Below, piece after piece: positions 1 to 7,900 of a stretch of DNA of 64,000 bases; position 1 is the stretch's first letter; each line of letters starts with the position of its first letter. The translations under genes were made by a program, and so were the position numbers. The DNA comes from Microcoleus asticus IPMA8. Its GTDB lineage: Bacteria; Cyanobacteriota; Cyanobacteriia; Cyanobacteriales; Microcoleaceae. The notes beneath the pieces are model-generated. The model had not been told where the DNA came from, made no database searches, and worked only from the letters and a program-made list of their open reading frames with translations. The DNA lies in the NCBI RefSeq assembly GCF_013179805.1, contig NZ_SRRZ01000002.1, positions 47,537 to 111,536 on the forward strand, given 5' to 3'.

Positions 1-298
1 TGAATGCCAGTCTGTTTTGGGGATAATTCGGATCTAATGGTACATAAGCTCCCCCTGCTTTAAGAATAGCCAATAAACCTACGACCATCTCTAAAGAGCG
101 CTCCACACAGGCGGCAACCAGTACCTCTGGTCCAACAGCCAGAGTCTTGAGATAATGCGCCAACTGGTTAGCTTGGGAGTTGAGATCCTGATAGGTTAGC
201 TGCTTCCCTTCAAATATTACTGCAATAGCGTCAGGCGATCGCTTTACTTGGAACTCAAATAGCTGGTGGATACACGCATCCTTGAAATTACCGAGCAT
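1..298 (-). CDS. Non-ribosomal peptide synthetase, N-terminal part (adenylation domain), cut by window edge
   Basis: The minus strand is open from an ATG at 298 to the window edge (99 codons). The product starts almost directly with the N-terminal part of an AMP-binding adenylation domain. Visible hallmarks are LFEFQVKRSPDAIAV, LTYQDLNSQANQLAHYL and the A2-core region LAILKAGGAYVPLDPNYP. No condensation domain precedes it, so this protein would start with a loading-type adenylation domain, as the first NRPS of an assembly line does. A purine-rich GGGAAG lies about 8 nt upstream. The substrate-specificity residues lie outside the window. It diverges from the hph-like operon at 898, which suggests one biosynthetic cluster. 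That it is the anabaenopeptin starter (AptA-like) is inference. Confidence 0.88.
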   Translation of the reverse strand, partial: MLGNFKDACIHQLFEFQVKRSPDAIAVIFEGKQLTYQDLNSQANQLAHYLKTLAVGPEVLVAACVERSLEMVVGLLAILKAGGAYVPLDPNYPQNRLAF

Positions 299-897
299 TT
301 TATTCTTCCCTTGATCGTGTAATACTGATTTTTTGCACCCTTGGCGTAACTATTGTTCTGCAATATCACGCCATACCCAAAACAATGAAATTCTTTAAGT
401 AAATTTTTCTTAGATAGCGTCTGATAATCTAGTATAAACCCATAAAGTTAATAGCTGACATCGCTAATTTTTTGTTTTTATCATCTATTAATTTCTTATA
501 TCTGTTGAGAAAAGTCTTGCAGTGATCTCGGTCACTATTTCATCTCGATTACAGTTATGAAAACTGGCTTTCTTGGTGTTCAGTATAACGGAATGGCACT
601 AAGATAAGCTGCGATCGCATTGGTGAAAAGCTTTCAGCCGTCGAGAGCTTGGTCAAAAAACTAGGATAGCCCAAGGTTGAAATCAAGCAACGCTCTCATA
701 AAGAGTATTCTGAGGCAGAATTCGGTACTTGCACTAAATTTTCTTCATATTGAAGCGACCAAACTTTACCAAATCTTTTTGAAATATAAGTTACAGTAAT
801 GAAAAAAATGGGATACTATAGAAGAGCAATAAAAAAGAAATGTAAACTCTCAATTGATACTCGTAAAAATTACTATCCATTTTTGCGGATTAACAAT
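299..897. other. Divergent intergenic region between NRPS and hph-like operon
   Basis: This AT-rich, roughly 600-bp spacer should hold both divergent promoters. No promoter could be picked with confidence. An in-frame upstream extension of the LeuA-like gene to an ATG at 799 exists, but it is Lys/Asn-rich, has no Shine-Dalgarno sequence and precedes the conserved domain start, so it was left out of the gene. Confidence 0.5.
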
Positions 898-2082
898 ATG
901 TCTACACTTCCCTTAATCATTTCTGACGAAACCCTCCGGGATGGCGAACAGCAAGCTGGTCTTTTCTTCCCTTACGAAACTAAAAAAACTTTAGCTAAGC
1001 TCATCAGGCAAACTGGAGTCAATCAAATAGACATAATGCCAGCAGTTCACGAAACTGAAGAACATTTACTAAAAACCTTGGTGGCAGAAGGTAATGGGAG
1101 CATTATGATGGCTGCCACAATGGTTGGCAAACAATTTATCGACCAGGCTTTAGCCTGCGGAGTAGAACGAATAATTCTCTTCTATGCCGTTTCAGACCGT
1201 CTTTTGCTTTTAAGAGATACAGAAGTTCGCAATTTAACAGCGCCCCCAGAGAAAATAGAGGATGACAATCTCCCTAATGCACTTGTTCGCCGCGTCCGCC
1301 AGAATATGATTAATAAAGTTTTGGAAAATCTGCGTTACGCGACGAGTCCAGAAATTGGTTTAAAAGTAGAGTTTGCAGCCGAAGATGCCAGCCGCGCCGA
1401 TTTTAACTTTTTAGTGGAGTGCATTCGCTCATTCCAACCTTACATCCAACACTTTGTCCTCTGCGACACAATGGGAATCCTCACTCCAGAGAAAACTTAT
1501 GTATGGGTTCGCGACCTCTTAGAATTCACCGATAATGCTGCTTTGGGAGTGCATTTCCATAATGACTTAGGCATGGCTCTCGAAAATACCCTTCAAGCTG
1601 TCATCGCGGGAGCTTCAATGATTTCCGGCACATTTCTAGGTATCGGCGAACGGGCAGGAAATATCCCACTAGAGCAAGTTTTAAATGGGCTTAGATGGCG
1701 CTTTGGAATAGAAGTAGAGGGCATTGATTATGAAGCGCTAGCCCAAGTAACAAACTATCTAGATTCTCTAGGAGCTCGACCCGCTCCCCCTTACTCTAAA
1801 GCTGCCTTTCGTCACGAAAGCGGCATTCATGTAAATGGCTTTTTACGCGACCCCGATAGCTACCACGTCTTTCCTCACGCCTCACCGGAAATTTGGTTTG
1901 GGAAATGCAGTGGAGCCAGCAATTTCCAGTACCTTTTCGAGAAGCAATTAAACCAACCTTTCTCGCCTCAAGAATATAACCGAATGCGAGATAAAATTAA
2001 ATCTTTTTCCATTCAAGAGGAGCGTTGTTTTTCGCCTGAAGAAATAGTCGAGCTATTCAAGCAAGGATTTTTTAATGAATGA
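898..2082 (+). CDS. hphA: 2-isopropylmalate synthase-like protein, probable HphA (benzylmalate synthase type)
   Basis: A 395-residue DRE-TIM metallolyase of the LeuA/homocitrate synthase family, which condenses acetyl-CoA with a 2-oxo acid. The N-terminus has DETLRDGEQQAG (residues 10-21), and the metal-binding HFHNDLG motif and the GERAGN motif are present. It is about 100 residues shorter than full LeuA and lacks the C-terminal leucine-feedback domain, as expected of specialised paralogues. The ATG at 898 was chosen because the domain begins eight residues later. It overlaps the LeuB-like gene by 8 bp and forms a three-gene operon with a LeuD-LeuC fusion next to an NRPS. That is the layout known for homophenylalanine synthesis from phenylpyruvate (HphA-HphB-HphCD of Nostoc punctiforme). 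The substrate assignment is inferred from context. Confidence 0.75.
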   Translation: MSTLPLIISDETLRDGEQQAGLFFPYETKKTLAKLIRQTGVNQIDIMPAVHETEEHLLKTLVAEGNGSIMMAATMVGKQFIDQALACGVERIILFYAVSDRLLLLRDTEVRNLTAPPEKIEDDNLPNALVRRVRQNMINKVLENLRYATSPEIGLKVEFAAEDASRADFNFLVECIRSFQPYIQHFVLCDTMGILTPEKTYVWVRDLLEFTDNAALGVHFHNDLGMALENTLQAVIAGASMISGTFLGIGERAGNIPLEQVLNGLRWRFGIEVEGIDYEALAQVTNYLDSLGARPAPPYSKAAFRHESGIHVNGFLRDPDSYHVFPHASPEIWFGKCSGASNFQYLFEKQLNQPFSPQEYNRMRDKIKSFSIQEERCFSPEEIVELFKQGFFNE

Positions 2083-3136
2083 GCTATATCGCGTGGTAGT
2101 TCTCCCCGGCGAAGGAATTGGGCCAGAAGTAGTAGACGCTTCCTTAAAAGTTCTCCAGCATTTAGCACAACTAGAAGGGTTTTCTCTAGTTATAAATTAT
2201 GCCTTAATCGGACAACCCGCCTTCGAGGAATTTGGAAAATTTTTCCCCGCACAAACGGCACAAATATGTGAAGAGTCTGATGGGATTTTGTTCGGAGCAG
2301 TGACGAAGGGTGGTATTCTCGAACTCCGCCAACACTTTGACTTCTTTATCAACCTTCGCCCTGTGTGTCCCTTTGAAACTTTATTGAATAAATCTAGCCT
2401 CCAGCCCCAAAAGATTCAAGGACTCGATATATTGTTTGTGAGGGAATTGGTAAGCGGAATATATTTTGGCCCATCGGGACGAGAGCAAGACGATAATGGC
2501 TGTTATGGCTATCACACAATGAAATACTACGATTGGCAAATTGGCCGCATTGCTAGAGTCGCTCTCAAAAAGGCTAAAGAGCGCCGAGGGTTGCTCACCG
2601 TTGCCCACAAGGAAAATGCTCTCCCACAAATACCTTGGAGCTGTTTAGTGCAGGAGGAAGCCAAGCATTTCCCTGATGTTGTAGTGGAACCTATGTTAGT
2701 AGATAACTTAGCTATGCAACTGGTACGGGAGCCGAAGCGATTTGATGTTATTCTAGCTGGAAATCTATTTGGGGATATTCTCAGCGATATAGGAGGGGCA
2801 TTAGTAGGTTCCATAGGCTTATTACCCTCTGCTAGTATTAACGAGCGAGGATTCGGTCTTTATGAGGCTATACACGGTACAGCACAAGATATTGCTGGGA
2901 TGGGTATTGCTAATCCTTTAGGAACGATGGGAGCAGTTGTATTAATGCTCCAGCAGTGGGGAGAAACTCATGCTGCTACTCGCTTAATTCAAGCTATGAA
3001 AGGAGTTTTAGCTTTGGGCTACCGCACGGCTGACTTAGCTCCCCAAGGTCAAGAAACCTTGGTGAACACAAAAACTTTAACTGAGCTTATAATTCAACAA
3101 CTCTCTGAACTAGCTTTGGCAAATAAGGAGGAATAA
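2075..3136 (+). CDS. hphB: 3-isopropylmalate dehydrogenase-like protein, probable HphB
   Basis: A 353-residue isocitrate/isopropylmalate dehydrogenase family protein. It would oxidise and decarboxylate the isomerised benzylmalate-type intermediate with NAD. Visible motifs are PGEGIGPEVVDA near the N-terminus, VRELVSGIYFGP, the catalytic lysine and tyrosine regions (KENAL), VDNLAMQL, NLFGDILSDIGG for metal binding, and HGTAQDIAGMGIANPLG for the cofactor. The second position is divergent from standard LeuB (HGTAQD where LeuB normally has HGSAPD), in keeping with a specialised paralogue. Its start overlaps the end of hphA, which suggests translational coupling, and its 3' end contains the ribosome binding site of the next gene. 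Confidence 0.75.
   Translation: MNELYRVVVLPGEGIGPEVVDASLKVLQHLAQLEGFSLVINYALIGQPAFEEFGKFFPAQTAQICEESDGILFGAVTKGGILELRQHFDFFINLRPVCPFETLLNKSSLQPQKIQGLDILFVRELVSGIYFGPSGREQDDNGCYGYHTMKYYDWQIGRIARVALKKAKERRGLLTVAHKENALPQIPWSCLVQEEAKHFPDVVVEPMLVDNLAMQLVREPKRFDVILAGNLFGDILSDIGGALVGSIGLLPSASINERGFGLYEAIHGTAQDIAGMGIANPLGTMGAVVLMLQQWGETHAATRLIQAMKGVLALGYRTADLAPQGQETLVNTKTLTELIIQQLSELALANKEE
3122..3130 (+). promoter_or_regulatory. Strong ribosome binding site for the LeuD-LeuC fusion gene
   Basis: AATAAGGAGGAATAA contains a full Shine-Dalgarno core. It sits inside the last codons of hphB, 11 nt before the ATG at 3142, so translation of the two genes is probably coupled. Confidence 0.7.
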
Positions 3137-3141
3137 AACTT

Positions 3142-4887
3142 ATGAAAACTGAACCAAAAGTGTTGATTCTTGAGGATGATATTAATACAGACGATATTAT
3201 ACCAGCTAAACGGTGTACTACTGCCGATCCCGAGTATTTAAAACAGTATGCTTTTGAACATCTAATCGGTGAAGGCACTCTTCTGGGCTATGACGAAATT
3301 GAAGCCGGACACAATTTCGGCTGCGGTTCAAGTCGGGAACACGCCCCTATTGCTATTAAAGCTGCTGGTATTAAAAAAGTCAGCGCCCACTCTTTTGCGG
3401 AGATATTCTACCGCAATAGTATCAATATTGGTCTGGTTTTAGAAATTTATTCCCAACCTCAAAATCATCCAGTAGTTGAAGCTATTGTGAGGGCAGGTGG
3501 TTTAATTCCTTTTAACCAAAAGCGACAAAAAGGTCAAATTTCTATTCCTAAAAGTATAACTTCTGCTAGGGCAATGACTATGGCAGAAAAACTTTTGGCA
3601 CGCGCTTCTGGAAATGATTATGTACAGCCGGGTGAAACAGTTTTTGTTCAGGTCGATCTAGCGATGTCTCACGATGCTGTAGCTGGACCAGTTGCTAAGG
3701 TTTTTTACGAGCATTTTGGGGAAGATGCCAAACTTTGGGATGTCAACCGGGTTGTTTTAGTAGCAGATCACTTTATCCAAGTTAACGATGTGCGAGTAGA
3801 TCCTAAAGCTACCTTACTATATTCGGAAATGGTGCAGTTTGCGCGATCGCAAGGCTGCCATTTATTAGATGTAGTTTCGCCTGGAGAAGCTGCGGGTATT
3901 TGTCACGTTTTGCTACCGGAAAAGGGTTTTATTCATCCAGGTACTATTGTGGCGGGGACGGACTCTCACACTTGCACTTATGGGGCTTTTGGATGTTTTT
4001 CCACTGGTGTGGGAACGACGGATATGGCAAATATTTTTGCAATGGGGGATATGTGGGTGCGGGTTCCTCCAACCCTACTTTTTAAACTTGAAGGAACTTC
4101 GATCAAATATATTACTGCTAAGGATATTATTCTGTTTATCCTTGGCAAAATTGGTTGTGACGGTGCTGCGGGTAAGGTGATGGAATTCCGAGGCAGTATT
4201 ATCGATCAGATGCCAATGGAAGAACGCATGACTTTATCTAATATGGCGATCGAGTGCGGTGCGATGTGTGGGTTAATTCCTCCTGATGCCACAACTCGCC
4301 AATATTTGCAAAGCTGTGGTCAAGATTCATTTGAGGAAGTTGTTAGTGACCTGGATGCTGATTATGAAGATATCTATCAGTTTGATTTAAGCGATTTAGA
4401 ACCACAGGTAGCTTGTCCTCCTAAACCAGACCAAGTAGTTGGAATTAGTGAGTTAGGAGAAGTGCCTATTACTAAGGCTTTTATTGGCTCTTGCACGGGG
4501 GGGAAACTTTTCGATCTGGCTCAAGCTGCTGAGGTACTTAAAGGCCGTCATGTAGCCTCTGGTGTAAGCCTTTTTATTGTGCCAGCTTCCTTACAGGTGC
4601 GGCAAAGGGCTGAAAATTTAGGGTATATGCAAATATTTGAAGCGGCGGGAGCTACAGTTCTCAAATCAGGCTGTGGGGCTTGTATTAATGCTGGACTTGG
4701 AGTGTTAGGTAAGGAGGAGACGGGTGTTTATGCTACCAACCGGAATTTTAAAGGGCGAAGCGGCGATCCAACTGCGAAGAACTATTTAGCTTCTCCTCGC
4801 GTGGTAGCTATTTCGGCAGTTGAGGGGAAAATTAGCGCTCGACTCACTGAAGAGAAGGTAATCGCTAATAAGCTCTCGCTCATCTAA
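3142..4887 (+). CDS. hphCD: Fused isopropylmalate isomerase-like protein (small subunit-large subunit), probable HphCD
   Basis: A 581-residue aconitase-family fusion. Residues about 5-165 are the LeuD-like swivel domain (INTDDIIPA, GCGSSREHAP). Residues about 170-570 are the LeuC-like catalytic part (AMSHDAVAGP, GTDSHTCTYGAFG, GSCTGGK, SGCGACINAGLG). The [4Fe-4S] ligands are seen as the Cys of GSCTGG and the two Cys of CGAC. The small domain comes first, the reverse of the order in aconitase. It would isomerise the 2-benzylmalate analogue to the 3-benzyl form. A single-gene isomerase directly after LeuA- and LeuB-like genes and beside an NRPS is characteristic of homophenylalanine/homotyrosine supply operons. 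A role in leucine synthesis is less likely because the cell would use separate leuC and leuD genes. Confidence 0.78.
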   Translation: MKTEPKVLILEDDINTDDIIPAKRCTTADPEYLKQYAFEHLIGEGTLLGYDEIEAGHNFGCGSSREHAPIAIKAAGIKKVSAHSFAEIFYRNSINIGLVLEIYSQPQNHPVVEAIVRAGGLIPFNQKRQKGQISIPKSITSARAMTMAEKLLARASGNDYVQPGETVFVQVDLAMSHDAVAGPVAKVFYEHFGEDAKLWDVNRVVLVADHFIQVNDVRVDPKATLLYSEMVQFARSQGCHLLDVVSPGEAAGICHVLLPEKGFIHPGTIVAGTDSHTCTYGAFGCFSTGVGTTDMANIFAMGDMWVRVPPTLLFKLEGTSIKYITAKDIILFILGKIGCDGAAGKVMEFRGSIIDQMPMEERMTLSNMAIECGAMCGLIPPDATTRQYLQSCGQDSFEEVVSDLDADYEDIYQFDLSDLEPQVACPPKPDQVVGISELGEVPITKAFIGSCTGGKLFDLAQAAEVLKGRHVASGVSLFIVPASLQVRQRAENLGYMQIFEAAGATVLKSGCGACINAGLGVLGKEETGVYATNRNFKGRSGDPTAKNYLASPRVVAISAVEGKISARLTEEKVIANKLSLI

Positions 4888-4943
4888 TTTTCCACCAAAT
4901 CGCTCTAGACTATACCAGGGTTTTAGCTTCCACATTATACAAG

Positions 4944-7900
4944 TTAAATAGGTGATGGCTTACTAGCTTGCTGAGTTCCGTGCTTGATTGGGATCTCAAT
5001 CACAAACTCCGCTCCATTTCCTGGCGCTGAAATACAAGTTAGCTTACCATGATGTTTTTCTACTACAATCTGGTAGCTAATAGCCAATCCCAAACCAGTG
5101 CCAGAGCCGACACGTTTTGTAGTAAAGAATGGGTCAAAAATCTTCTGGCTTACTTCCTCTGTCATCCCCGCTCCATTGTCGGCAATCCGAATCTCTACTT
5201 GGTTAGTATTTATGAGTCTGGTACGAATACGAACTTGTGATTTTTTATTGTGGATTGATGCTATACGAGAAGTCACTAATGATTCCTCTATAGCATCAAT
5301 CGCATTGCTGAGTATATTCATAAATGCTTGGTTCAGGAAGCCGGCATAACATTCTATTTCAGGGATCTGACCATACTCTTTAATAATTTCAATTCCAGGA
5401 TGGTCGGGCTTAGCTTTTAGCTGATTTTGCAACAATAGCAGAGTGCTATCGAGCCCTTCATGAATATCTACTCGTTTCATTCCCGCCTCATCCAATCGCG
5501 AGAAATTTCGCAGCGACAAGACAATCTGGCGGATGCGTTCTGCCCCTTGCTGGAGCGACTCAAGCAGCCTAGGAAAATCGGAAATTAAGAATTCCAAATC
5601 GATACTTTCTGCAAAATTCAGAATTTCAGGAGTTGCATTAGGCAATTGAGCCTGATAGAGATTCAGCAACCCCAGCAAGTCATGAAAATAGTCGCTAGCG
5701 GGGGTAAGATTGCCGTATATAAAGTTAATTGGGTTGTTAATTTCGTGAGCGATACCAGCAACCATTTGCCCCAGGCTTGACATTTTTTCAGTTTGAATTA
5801 GCTGAGTCTGTGTCGCTTGCAATTCTTTTAGGGTAAGTTCAAGTTGAATTGCTTGTTCTCTCAGCAGGCTATTTTTTTGTTTTAATTGCTGAGTCCTCTC
5901 TTCTACTTTTTGTTCAAGCGTTTGGTTGTAATCCTCTAATTGTTCATTAGCTGTTTTCAAGTTTTGAGTAGCGGTTTCCAATCTCCCATAGAGCATCGCA
6001 TTTTTAAGGGATATAGCTATCTGTGAAGAAAGTATTTTTAATAATTCCAGCCTTTCCATTGTAAAGGCACCAGTTGTTATATTATTTTCCAAGTAAAGAA
6101 TACCAATTAGCTTGCCTTGATTTATAATAGGCATAGATAATATTGACTTGGGTTGGGTTTTTATGATGTAAGGATCGTTTATGAATCTTTGTGAAACTGC
6201 TGCATCATTTAAAACCACATTTGCTTTAGTTATTCCTACATAATTAATTATGGTAATGGGCAGATTCTCACTGTTTTCTACGGGTGATTCTGAACACAAT
6301 ACAACCACATCTCTATCCACAACACCTGTAGCTTCTATCACTAACTTTTCATCTTTTTCTAAGATCAGGCATCCTGTTGTAGCTCCAGCATTTTCCATCA
6401 CAATTTTAAGTAACTTATCTAGCAACTTATCAAGAACTATTTCTTCAGCCAAGGCCAGAGAGGCTTTGTTCACAGTGGACAAATCCAAAACCGCCGAACT
6501 TCCTCCCGTGGTCGATGTTGTTGTTCTATTAATCTCTATGCCTATGGATTCTCGCATCAGCATCTTGGAAAATACCAAAGGATATCTAGACTCTAAATCT
6601 TTAACTTTAGTTTTAGCTCCCCAACGAATATACCCGTAGTAAGCTTGTGTTAGATAAATTTGAGCAAACTTGTCTCTGCCGAGGGAGAAATAAAACTCTG
6701 CTGCTAGTTCCGATGCTAGTGCTTCTTCCTGAATGTATCCTTGTTCTTTAGCTCCTGCTATAGCTCGGTCATAATATTCCATTGCTTCTACAATTTGCCC
6801 TAAGACACGAGCTTTCTCTGCTTCCACAAGTTCATACTTATGCTGAAAGTTAAAGGGGGCATGAAATGCCCATTTCTGCATTTGTTGTTGATTAGATTCT
6901 ATTAAGTTGATGTATTGTTGTTGTTCGGCGTGTGAAGCTTGAGGATAAACAGCGAGGAGAGCCAGCGAATAGTAGAAGTTGTGAGGAGCAGAAACTACCA
7001 TACCCATTACGCTGACTGCGTGTTCTGCTGCTGAAGTAGCGCTGGTAACGGCATTTTTAGAATCTTTAAACATATAAAAGAGAATCGTCTTGGCGAGATA
7101 AGTAATAAACAGTAAAATCCTATTGTTAGTTTCAATAAAAACAGGCAGCATTTGTGTTTCATTAAAAGTTTTGCCCACCAACTGACATTTGCCCTCAGCC
7201 TCATTTTGAAGATTTAGCGTCAATTGGTGAAATATCTGGATGTAATAAATAGAATAGTCTTGTTTTAGTTTGAGTGCTAAATCAAGATATTGCTCTTGTT
7301 CCTCTTCTACAATTTCTAATCGTTCCCCAGTCAGAAATATGCTGGCACAATAGACAGTAATACAATAACCAGCATATTCTATATCTCCGGTTTCCAGTCC
7401 ACTTTGCAACCCCGATATTAAGAATGGTAAGGCTTCTTTAGCAGGCTCTTTCCAATGTACGACAAAACCGTTAAATAATTCGTAGACTTTACATTTAAGC
7501 GAATTGGCGTTAAATTTATCCAACAGCTTTAACGCTAGCTTACCTGCATGATATCCAGCATCTATTTCTCCGATTGCTGAACACAGTATTATGCTATAAA
7601 AAACATACGAAAAAGCGGCAAGAGGGGAATGACCGTGTTCCACACAGATTTTAACTAGAGTTACTGCAAGCAGGGACAAAATTTCGGGTTTAGCAGCGTA
7701 AGCAGGAGAAACAAGGGACATCAGTATCCTTAAAGCCGCTATCTTGTAAGGGTCTGTCATTTCTGGGATATTGTCCAAATCCGTGAGCTCTGGCAACTCA
7801 ACCACAAAACCCCCGTCACCTTCGTCATTTGACAAGGCAACACCCAGCATATCCAGCACTTCCATACCAGTATCAATGGCTTTTAACATCTGATTTTGAG

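Noticed and set aside
898..4887. Ordinary leucine biosynthesis operon leuA-leuB-leuCD
   Set aside because: The LeuA-like protein lacks the regulatory domain, the isomerase is a reversed fusion and an NRPS is adjacent. Specialised paralogues fit better.
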